Origin: Thermus aquaticus
Lineage (GTDB): Bacteria > Deinococcota > Deinococci > Deinococcales > Thermaceae
Direction of reading: 5' to 3'
NCBI RefSeq assembly: GCF_001280255.1
Contig: NZ_LHCI01000106.1
Span: 1,690,279 to 1,754,278, forward strand
Length of the DNA: 64,000 nucleotides
Under the pieces are notes generated by a model, which saw only the letters and a program-made list of their open reading frames with translations, searched no databases and had not been told where the DNA came from. This document shows, piece after piece, positions 11,330 to 18,148 of this stretch. Position 1 is the stretch's first letter. Each line of letters begins with the position of its first letter. The translations under genes were made by a program, and so were the position numbers.

Positions 11330-11848
11330 GTGGAGCTCTGGCTGGTGCGCCACGGCGAGACCCTCTGGAACCGGGAGGGAAGGCTTCTGGGCTGGACGGA
11401 CCTCCCCCTCACCCCGGAGGGCGAAGCCCAGGCCCGGGCCCTGAAGGGGCTCCTTCCCCCCCTCCCCGCCTATAGCTCCGACCTCCTTCGGGCCCTCCGC
11501 ACGGCGGAGCTTGCGGGCTTCCGCCCCGAGGCCACCTGGGCTCTGAGGGAGATCCACTTCGGGGCCCTCGAGGGCGCCCTCTGGGAGGCCCTGGAACCCG
11601 CCTACAAGGAGGCCCTCCTCCGCTTCCAGGGCTTCCACCCGCCGGGCGGGGAGAGCCTGGAAGATTTCCAAGAAAGGGTTTTCCGCTTCCTGGAGGGGCT
11701 AAAGGCCCCAGCCCTCCTCTTCACCCACGGCGGGGTGGTGCGGGCCGCGCTCAGGGCCCTCGGGGAAGACGGCCTCGTCCCTCCAGGAAGCGTCCTGGTG
11801 GTGGACTGGCCCAGGAGGGTCCTGGACCGGCTTTTACCCCAAGGATGA
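11330..11848 (+). CDS. cobC: Alpha-ribazole phosphatase / histidine phosphatase family
   Basis: Histidine phosphatase of 172 residues with the LVRHGETLWN catalytic start (His near residue 8), SDLLRALRTAELAG, the acid residue in REIHFGALEG and the second catalytic His in LLFTHGGVVRAAL. Its setting (cobT opposite, cbiB downstream with ATGA overlap) supports dephosphorylation of alpha-ribazole phosphate or adenosylcobalamin phosphate rather than a mutase role. GTG start; CCAAGG 14 bp upstream is the only ribosome-site candidate. Confidence 0.82.
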   Translation: MELWLVRHGETLWNREGRLLGWTDLPLTPEGEAQARALKGLLPPLPAYSSDLLRALRTAELAGFRPEATWALREIHFGALEGALWEALEPAYKEALLRFQGFHPPGGESLEDFQERVFRFLEGLKAPALLFTHGGVVRAALRALGEDGLVPPGSVLVVDWPRRVLDRLLPQG

Positions 11849-12699
11849 GCCTCCTCCTTGCCCTCCTCCTGGACGCCCTCCTGGGGGAACCCCCTCCCAG
11901 GCTCCACCCCGTGGTCTGGATGGGGCGGTATCTGGAGTGGGCCTGGCCCCGGGTGCGGGGGTTCTGGTCCGGGGCCTTTTACTGGACCCTGGGGGCCCTC
12001 CTCTTCGCCCTCCCCGCCTTCCTCCTGGACCTCCTCCTGAGGCCCCTGGCCTTGGGCTTTGTCCTCCTCGGCCTCCTCCTCAAGCCCCTCTTCAGCCTCA
12101 GGATGCTCCTCCTGGAGGTCCTTTGGGTGGAGCGGGCCCTGGAGGAGGGCCTCGAGGCGGGAAGAAGGCGCCTTTCCCGGATCGTGAGCCGGAGGACGGA
12201 CGGCCTCTCCCAGGAAGAGGTGCGGGAGGCGGCCTTGGAAAGCCTGGCGGAGAACCTCTCGGACAGCCTCCTGGCCCCCCTCCTCTACTACGCCCTCCTG
12301 GGCCTCGGAGGGGCCGCCTTATACCGCTACGCCAACACCGCCGACGCCATGTGGGGCTACCCCGAGCACGGGGCCAGGGGCGCCTTCGCCGCCCGGGCCG
12401 ACGACCTCCTGAACCTCCTGCCGGCTCGGCTCACCGGCCTCCTCCTCTGCCCCCCCAGGCTCTGGAGGAGGCTCCTCCGGGAGGCCCGCAAGACCCCCTC
12501 CCCCAACGCCGGCTTCCCCATGGCCGCCCTGGCCCTGAGGCTCGGGGTGCGCCTGAGGAAGCGGGGGACCTACGCCCTGAACCCCGAGGCCCCCTCTCCG
12601 GGGCCAGGGCACGTGGCCAGGGCCCTCCTCTGGGCAGGCGGGGTGGGGTACGGGACTGGACTACTCCTAGCAGGGCTCACCGCTTTGAGGGGATGGTAG
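11845..12699 (+). CDS. cbiB: Adenosylcobinamide-phosphate synthase (membrane)
   Basis: Attaches aminopropanol phosphate to adenosylcobyric acid. The 284-residue protein has several membrane segments and the CbiB pattern LLDALLGEPPPRLHPVVWMG at the N-terminus, ENLSDSLLAPLLYYALLG, RYANTADAMWGY and TPSPNAGFPMAALA. Its ATG overlaps the cobC stop by 4 bp. The substrate aminopropanol phosphate would come from the decarboxylase at 14626. Confidence 0.9.
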   Translation: MSLLLALLLDALLGEPPPRLHPVVWMGRYLEWAWPRVRGFWSGAFYWTLGALLFALPAFLLDLLLRPLALGFVLLGLLLKPLFSLRMLLLEVLWVERALEEGLEAGRRRLSRIVSRRTDGLSQEEVREAALESLAENLSDSLLAPLLYYALLGLGGAALYRYANTADAMWGYPEHGARGAFAARADDLLNLLPARLTGLLLCPPRLWRRLLREARKTPSPNAGFPMAALALRLGVRLRKRGTYALNPEAPSPGPGHVARALLWAGGVGYGTGLLLAGLTALRGW

Positions 12700-12708
12700 G
12701 CTTAGGCC

Positions 12709-13104
12709 ATGGAGCGGAGCCGGGACTTTCTCCTCTAGGCCCGGCGGGACCTGGAGCAGGCCAGGCTCTCTTTGAGGGAAGGCTTTTTTGAGTGGGCGGC
12801 CTTCGCCGCCCAGCAGGGCGCGGAAAAGGCGGTTAAGGCGGTCTTCCAGCGGATGGGGGCCGTGGCCTGGGGACACTCGGTAGCGGGGCTTCTGGAAGAG
12901 CTCTCCCAAAGCTTCCCCGTGCCAGAAGCCCTCCTAGACGCCGCCAGCGAGCTGGACAAAGCCTACATCCCCTCCCGCTACCCGGACGCCCTGCCGGAAG
13001 GGGCCCCCTTTGAACGCTACCGGAGGCCGGAGGCGGAAAGGCTTCTGGCCCACGGGGAGGCGGTGTATGCCTTCTGTGAGGGTCTTCTATCCCAGATGGA
13101 CTAG
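12709..13104 (+). pseudogene. HEPN-domain gene with an in-frame amber stop at codon 10
   Basis: ATG 12709 starts MERSRDFLL, then TAG at 12736-12738, and the same frame continues for 121 codons with a clear HEPN domain (ARRDLEQARLSL, AAFAAQQGAEKAVKAVF, SRYPDALPEG). A CAG glutamine is likely at this place in related proteins, so one C-to-T change would explain the stop. A TTG at 12772 could restart a shorter protein without helix 1. It is followed, with 38 bp overlap, by its MNT partner. Either a broken toxin half, a sequencing error, or a readthrough site. Confidence 0.7.
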
Positions 13105-13405
13105 GGAGGACCTGCTTCTGAGGCTTAGGCAAGGGGTAGAGGCCTTGAGGCGGGAAGTCCCCCTCGAGGAGGCCTGGCTCTTCGGCTCCTGGGCTCAGGG
13201 CCGGGCCCTGCCCGGAAGCGACGTGGACCTCCTTCTGGTCTACCAGGGAGCCCCAAGGCCCGACCTCCACCGCCTGGCCCGGAAGGCCTTTCCTGGGCTT
13301 CCCGTGGAGCTCCACGCCTACACCCGAGATGAGGCGGAGGCCCTTAAGCCCGTCCTGGCCCGGATGCGGGAAGGGGCCATCCCCCTTCTGGAGCCCGGGC
13401 CGTGA
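13067..13405 (+). CDS. MNT-type minimal nucleotidyltransferase (partner of HEPN)
   Basis: A 112-residue protein with the MNT signature LFGSWAQGRALPGSDVDLLL: the GS motif plus the DxD metal pair. In HEPN/MNT toxin-antitoxin pairs the MNT protein modifies (AMPylates) or masks the HEPN RNase. I chose ATG 13067 because GGGGAGGCGG ends about 4 bp upstream. It overlaps the HEPN frame by 38 bp. If the HEPN gene is truly dead this would be an orphan antitoxin. Confidence 0.75.
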   Translation: MPSVRVFYPRWTREDLLLRLRQGVEALRREVPLEEAWLFGSWAQGRALPGSDVDLLLVYQGAPRPDLHRLARKAFPGLPVELHAYTRDEAEALKPVLARMREGAIPLLEPGP

Positions 13406-13412
13406 GGCCAGC

Positions 13413-14504
13413 TCAGCTGAACTCCCTCTCCAGCTCCTTCAGGCGCTCGGCGATCCCGGTGTACTCCAGCTCCTCCATGGGTAGCATGGCGGGGCCATAG
13501 AAGCCCTGGCGGCGCATCTCCTGGGCCTTCTCCACCACCTTAGCCCGCACCGCATCCCAGACAGGGTCGGCGAAGAGGTCCACGGGGCCGGTGAGCCGCC
13601 CCTCCTTGAGGGAAAAGCCTAGGGCGCAAACCATGGGCACGCAGAAGAAGGTGGAGGCCGGGGTGTTGGCCTTCACGGGCATGAGGGGCAGGTGGTGGCT
13701 TCCCCGGGTATCCCCGGCCACAAAGGGAGCCAGGGCAAAGGGCGGGCCAAACTCCTCCGTGGCGGGGAAGATCTTCTGGGTGCGCACCAGGGCCACGGGG
13801 TCGTCCTTGCCCACGTACCGCCCCGCGATGTTCCTAAGGCGGGTGGTGCTCACCACCGCCGCCACCTCCCCGTATTTGCGCAACCAGATGGAGGCTATGG
13901 CGAAGCGGTGGGAGTCCCTGAGGAGGGCGGCGATGTCGTAAAGCCGTTCGGGAGCGTCCAGCTCAATGTAGCTATCCCGCTCGGTTTGCGCCAGGTCCAT
14001 GATGCGGAAGCGGAAGCCGGGCCTAAGCTCCGGGGAAAGGAGGAGGCCCGAGGAGTACATGGGGTCGGCGAAGGCCAGGTAGAGGGGAAGGTTGAAGGCC
14101 CCGGGCTCGGTCTTGTCCGCCGCCAGGACCATGAAGGGCTCGGAAGGCCTTTCCGCAAACTCCATCTCCGCCACCTGGGGACCGAGGCCGTGGAGGTTGC
14201 CGGTGAAGGCGTCCTTCAGGAGGTCCTGGCCCGCGCCGTAGAGCCCCTCCCGCTTCGCCACCTCCGTCCCCTCGCGAAAGGCCTTCCAAGCGAGCTCGTG
14301 AATGGCGGGGTGGGCCACCCCCTGGGTGTGGGAAAGGAGAAGGACGATGTCATCCCCGATATGGAAGACGTAGGCGTCCAGGAGAAGGCTCCCCTTGGCC
14401 TCCTCCACCACCTCCTTTACCGCGGCCAGCACCGCCGGGCTCGGCAGGGTGTGCCCGCCCACGGAACCGATATCCGCCTTGAGTACGCTCAAGGTGATCC
14501 TCAT
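13413..14504 (-). CDS. fbp: Class V fructose-1,6-bisphosphatase (FBP aldolase/phosphatase type)
   Basis: Gluconeogenic enzyme. The 363-residue protein starts MRITLSVLKADIGSVGGHTLPSP and shows FHIGDDIVLLLSHTQG, ERPSEPFMVLAADKTEPGAF, the metal-site region GDTRGSHHLPLMP and a PMEELEYTGI tail, characteristic of the archaeal-type bifunctional enzyme. ATG 14502-14504 follows CGGAGGG. It is the only non-cobalamin metabolic gene among the cobalamin and HEPN/MNT genes, transcribed against them. Confidence 0.88.
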   Translation of the reverse strand: MRITLSVLKADIGSVGGHTLPSPAVLAAVKEVVEEAKGSLLLDAYVFHIGDDIVLLLSHTQGVAHPAIHELAWKAFREGTEVAKREGLYGAGQDLLKDAFTGNLHGLGPQVAEMEFAERPSEPFMVLAADKTEPGAFNLPLYLAFADPMYSSGLLLSPELRPGFRFRIMDLAQTERDSYIELDAPERLYDIAALLRDSHRFAIASIWLRKYGEVAAVVSTTRLRNIAGRYVGKDDPVALVRTQKIFPATEEFGPPFALAPFVAGDTRGSHHLPLMPVKANTPASTFFCVPMVCALGFSLKEGRLTGPVDLFADPVWDAVRAKVVEKAQEMRRQGFYGPAMLPMEELEYTGIAERLKELEREFS

Positions 14505-14625
14505 AGGACCCTCCGTTTCCATGCTTCCACAAGGGGCCGCCCCCCCGCAAGCCCCTAGGTCCCACCCGCGGCAACCCTTAGCCTGGGCCCTAATCCTAAG
14601 GGATAGGATCCCGGAAAATGAGGCC

Positions 14626-15621
14626 ATGCTGGACGACGTGCTGGCGCCCATCCACGGCGGCCCCGACGGCGGCCCTGAGCCCCTTTACGACTTCTCCACC
14701 AACGCCAACGCCCTGGGGCCCAACCCGGTCATCCTTGAATACCTCCAGCAAGTGGACCCAAGCCGCTACCCCGACCCCCTCTACCGGGAGACCCACCGCC
14801 TCCTGGCCCAGGCCCACGGCGTGACCGAGGCCCAGGTGGCCGTGGGTACCGGGACCAGCGAGCTCATCCACCGGCTTAGCCGCTGGAACTACCTCCGCGG
14901 CCCCATCCTCCTCCTTCCCCCCACCTTCAGCGAGTACGCCCGGGCGGCCCGGGCCCTGGACCTGCCCCTCTGGGAGGCCCGAAGCCCCGAGGAGTTTTTG
15001 GAGCTTCTCCCCCGAAGCGCCCTGGCCTTCCTCTGCGTCCCCAACAACCCCACGGGGGAGGTCTACCCCTTCCTGGAGGAGGCCGCCCGGCGGGCCGGGG
15101 GAGCCCTGGTCCTGGACCTGGCCTACTACGAGCTCATGGAAGAACCCCTTGCCCTCCCCCAGGGGGTATGGCGCCTCTACAGCCCCAACAAGGCCCACGG
15201 CCTCACCGGGGTGCGGGCGGGCTACCTGGTGGCCCCCCTGGACCTCACCCACTTCCGGAACCTGGCCCCGAGCTGGCCCGTATCCGCCCACGGGGAGGCC
15301 CTCCTCCGGGGGCAGCTGGACCCTAGGGCCCGGGCCTGGCTGGAGTGGAGCCGGGCCGAGCTCCACCGCCTGAGGCGGCTTTTGGCCGAGGGGCTTAGGG
15401 CGCTCGGCCTCGAGGTCCTTGAAAGCCCCGCCAACTTCCTCATGGTGCGGGTGGGCAGGGCCACGGCGGTGGCCCGGGCCCTGAGGGAAAGGGGCCTAAG
15501 GGTGCGGGACGCCACCAGCTTCGGCCTCCCCGAGTGGCTCCGGCTCTCAGCCCAGCGGGAGGAGGCCATAGAGGCCCTTTTGGAAGCCCTGGAAGGGGTT
15601 CTTGCTAGACTGGGGGCATGA
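14626..15621 (+). CDS. Threonine-phosphate decarboxylase-type PLP enzyme
   Basis: Class I aminotransferase fold, 331 residues, with DFSTNANALGPNP near residue 22, VGTGTSELIHRL (cofactor phosphate region), CVPNNPTGEVYP and the PLP lysine in LYSPNKAHGLTGVRAGYL. The length and the start resemble CobD/CobC enzymes that make aminopropanol phosphate for the nucleotide loop; HisC-like aminotransferase is the alternative. The position between cbiB and cobQ favours the cobalamin role. Start ATG 14626; the frame is open further up over the fbp promoter. Confidence 0.8.
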   Translation: MLDDVLAPIHGGPDGGPEPLYDFSTNANALGPNPVILEYLQQVDPSRYPDPLYRETHRLLAQAHGVTEAQVAVGTGTSELIHRLSRWNYLRGPILLLPPTFSEYARAARALDLPLWEARSPEEFLELLPRSALAFLCVPNNPTGEVYPFLEEAARRAGGALVLDLAYYELMEEPLALPQGVWRLYSPNKAHGLTGVRAGYLVAPLDLTHFRNLAPSWPVSAHGEALLRGQLDPRARAWLEWSRAELHRLRRLLAEGLRALGLEVLESPANFLMVRVGRATAVARALRERGLRVRDATSFGLPEWLRLSAQREEAIEALLEALEGVLARLGA

Positions 15622-15947
15622 CCCCGGAGCTCGCCCGCTACCTGGAGGAGGCCCTGGGGCGGCTTAGGGCGGCCCTGGACCTGGAGGCCCTCTACCTCTT
15701 CGGCTCCCACGCCCGGGGGACGGCGGACCGAAGGTCGGACCTGGACCTTTTGATGGTGGCCCGCACCTCCCTCCCGCCCCTAAAGCGCATCGGCCTCGTC
15801 CTGGAGCTCCTAAAGGATGCCCCCCTCCCCGTGGAGGCCCTCGTCCTCACCCCCGAGGAGTTCCAAGAGCGCCGGGACCTCCCCTTCCTCCAGGGGGTCC
15901 TACGGGAGGCGAAACCCCTTTATGAGCGTGGAAAAGCGCCTGCTTGA
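15618..15947 (+). CDS. MNT-type minimal nucleotidyltransferase (second copy)
   Basis: 109 residues with YLFGSHARGTADRRSDLDLLMV, the GS...DxD signature of MNT antitoxins. The ATG overlaps the upstream decarboxylase stop by 4 bp, so it is translationally coupled to a cobalamin gene. The HEPN-like gene follows with 26 bp overlap. Gene order here is MNT-HEPN, opposite to the HEPN-MNT order at 12709-13405, so the two pairs are not a simple tandem duplication. Confidence 0.78.
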   Translation: MTPELARYLEEALGRLRAALDLEALYLFGSHARGTADRRSDLDLLMVARTSLPPLKRIGLVLELLKDAPLPVEALVLTPEEFQERRDLPFLQGVLREAKPLYERGKAPA

Positions 15948-16230
15948 GGCCCGCCGCTGGCTCGCCCAGGCCTGGGACGACCGGGAGAGAGGAAAGGCCC
16001 TCTGGATCGCCCTGGGCCTAGACCCCCGGGGCCACAGCCTCGCCCGGCTCCTCCGGGACCTCCCCCCGGAGGAAGCCCCTTTCTTCCACCCCCTTCTGCC
16101 CCAGGCCCTGGCCCTGGACAAGCTCCACATCCCCACCCGCTACCCCGACGCCCTTCCCGGGCTCACGCCCAAGGAGGCCTACACCGAGGAGGCCAAGAAG
16201 GCCGTGGAGGTGCGCCTTGGCGGGAGCTAA
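15922..16230 (+). CDS. Shortened HEPN-domain protein
   Basis: 102 residues: MSVEKRLLEARRWLAQAWDD runs directly into RERGKALWIALGLDPRGHSL and then IPTRYPDALPGLTPKEAY, the HEPN C-terminal pattern. Set against the HEPN frame at 12709, about 17 residues are missing between ARR and GHS, exactly the QQ-AEK helix. GGGAGGCG precedes ATG 15922. Either an inactivated toxin or a divergent HEPN. It overlaps cobQ by 14 bp. Confidence 0.6.
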   Translation: MSVEKRLLEARRWLAQAWDDRERGKALWIALGLDPRGHSLARLLRDLPPEEAPFFHPLLPQALALDKLHIPTRYPDALPGLTPKEAYTEEAKKAVEVRLGGS

Positions 16231-18136
16231 GGCCCTCATCGTCTGGGGCACGGGAAGCGGGGTGGGGAAAAGCCTCCTCACGACTGGCCTTCTCCGCCAC
16301 TTCCGGAGGCTCGGCCTCCGGGCCGCCCCCTTCAAGGCCCAGAACATGGCCAACCACGCCCGGGTGGTGGCGGGCGGGGAGATGGCCAGCGCCCAGTGGC
16401 TCCAGGCCCTGGCGGCGGGGGCCGAGCCCGAGGTGCGCATGAACCCCATCCTCATCAAGCCCTTCGGGGAGCGGGGGGCCCAGGTGGTGGTGTGGGGAAA
16501 GGTGGACCCAAGGCTTTCCCAGCTTCCCTGGAAGGAGAGGAGGCCCCACCTCGAGGCCCCCATTCGCGAAGCCTTGGAGGGCCTTCTCGCCGAGTACGAC
16601 CTCCTGGTGCTGGAAGGGGCGGGAAGCCCGGTGGAGCGGAACCTCTGGCCCGACCTCCCCAACCTGAAGGTGGCCCAGTGGGCGGAGGCCAAGGCCCTCC
16701 TGGTGGCCGACGTGGACCAGGGCGGGGCCTTGGGGGCGCTTTACGGCACCTGGGCCCTCCTGGGGGAGCACCGGGAGCGGCTTTTGGGCTTCGTCTTCAA
16801 CAAGTTCCGGGGGGACCTGGAGCTCCTAAGGCCCGCCTACGGCCTCCTCCAGGGCTGGACTGGGGTCCCCGTCCTCGGCACCCTTCCCCTCCTCCCCCTC
16901 TCCCTCCCCGAGGAGGACGGCTTCCGCCACCGCCTCGAGGGGCAAGGGGGACCCCGGGTGGCCCTCCTCCGCTACCCCCACGCCGCCAACCTGGACGAGT
17001 TCTGGGCCCTCGGGGAGGTGGCCCGGCCCCGCTACGCCCGCACCCCCGAGGAGGCCGAGGGGGCGGACCTCCTGGTCCTCCCGGGAAGCCGCCTCCCGGC
17101 CCGGGACCTCCCCTGGCTTAGGGCCTTTCTGCCCGTGATCCGGAGGCACCTGGAAGCGGGCAAGCCCGTCCTCGCCATCTGCGGCGGGGCGGAGATGCTC
17201 TCGGAGGCCCTCCTGGACGAGGAGGGGGTGGAGGAAAGGGGGGTCTTCCCGGGGCTTGGCCTCCTGCCCTTCAGGGTGAGGATGCGGCGGGAGAAGACGG
17301 TCCTGAGGCGGCGGGTGCGGCTCGGTGGGCTTTCTGGTCCCTGGGAAGGGCTCAACGGCCTCCTGGTGGAGGGGTACGAGATCCACCACGGGGAAGGGCT
17401 TCCCCTCTTCCACCAGGAAGGAAGCCTCCTCGCCACCTGGCTCCACGGCCTATTGGAAAACCCGGGCGTACAGCGGGTCCTCTTCGGCCGGGAGGCCAGG
17501 GGCCTGGACGAGGCCCTGGACGGGCTGGCCGACGCCCTGGAAAGGCACCTGGACCTATCGGCCCTTCACCGGGCCCTGGGCCTCGCCGGCGGGGTCCACC
17601 CAAGCCCCGCCCCGGCCTCCCCCGACCCCCCGCCCAGGCCCGGCCCCGTCCTGGTCCTGGGAGGGGCGAAAAGCGGCAAAAGCCGCTTCGCCCAGAGGCT
17701 CGCCGGGCCCTTCGCCACCCTGATCGCCACCGCCGAGGCCCGGGACGAGGAGATGGCAGAGAGGATCCGCCGCCACCAAGAGGAGCGCCCCCCCACCTGG
17801 GAGACCCTGGAGGAACCCCTGGACCTCGCGGGGGCCTTGGGGCGGGCCCGCCACCCCACGGTGGTGGTGGACTGCCTCACCCTCTGGGTGGCCAACCTCC
17901 TGGAAAGGGGCCTGGACCCGGTAGCAGAGGCCGAGGAGCTCCTCGAGGCCATCCGTTCCGCCCAAAAGCGGGTGATCCTGGTCTCCAACGAGGTGGGCAT
18001 GGGGATCGTGCCCGCAAACCCCCTGGCCCGCCGGTACCGGGACCTCCTGGGGGCCGTCAACGCCCTCCTGGCCCGGGAGGCGGAGGTCTACCTCATGGTG
18101 GCGGGAAGACCCCTGCGGCTTCCAGAGGGCACCTGA
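16217..18136 (+). CDS. Fusion: cobyric acid synthase (CobQ) plus cobinamide kinase/guanylyltransferase (CobU)
   Basis: 639 residues in two parts. Residues 1 to about 455 are CobQ: GTGSGVGKSLLTTGL, PFKAQNMANHARVV, LVLEGAGSPVE, amidotransferase Cys in AICGGAEMLS and C-terminal His in TWLHGLLEN. After a proline-rich linker (about 460-475) CobU follows: VLVLGGAKSGKSRFAQRLAG, the guanylylated His in RRHQEERPP, VVDCLTLWVANLLE and VSNEVGMGIVP. No stop or start codon lies in the linker. The steps are not adjacent but both act on late corrinoids. TTG start with GTGGAGGTG upstream. Confidence 0.85.
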   Translation: MAGAKALIVWGTGSGVGKSLLTTGLLRHFRRLGLRAAPFKAQNMANHARVVAGGEMASAQWLQALAAGAEPEVRMNPILIKPFGERGAQVVVWGKVDPRLSQLPWKERRPHLEAPIREALEGLLAEYDLLVLEGAGSPVERNLWPDLPNLKVAQWAEAKALLVADVDQGGALGALYGTWALLGEHRERLLGFVFNKFRGDLELLRPAYGLLQGWTGVPVLGTLPLLPLSLPEEDGFRHRLEGQGGPRVALLRYPHAANLDEFWALGEVARPRYARTPEEAEGADLLVLPGSRLPARDLPWLRAFLPVIRRHLEAGKPVLAICGGAEMLSEALLDEEGVEERGVFPGLGLLPFRVRMRREKTVLRRRVRLGGLSGPWEGLNGLLVEGYEIHHGEGLPLFHQEGSLLATWLHGLLENPGVQRVLFGREARGLDEALDGLADALERHLDLSALHRALGLAGGVHPSPAPASPDPPPRPGPVLVLGGAKSGKSRFAQRLAGPFATLIATAEARDEEMAERIRRHQEERPPTWETLEEPLDLAGALGRARHPTVVVDCLTLWVANLLERGLDPVAEAEELLEAIRSAQKRVILVSNEVGMGIVPANPLARRYRDLLGAVNALLAREAEVYLMVAGRPLRLPEGT

Positions 18137-18148
18137 AGGGCGGAGCTT

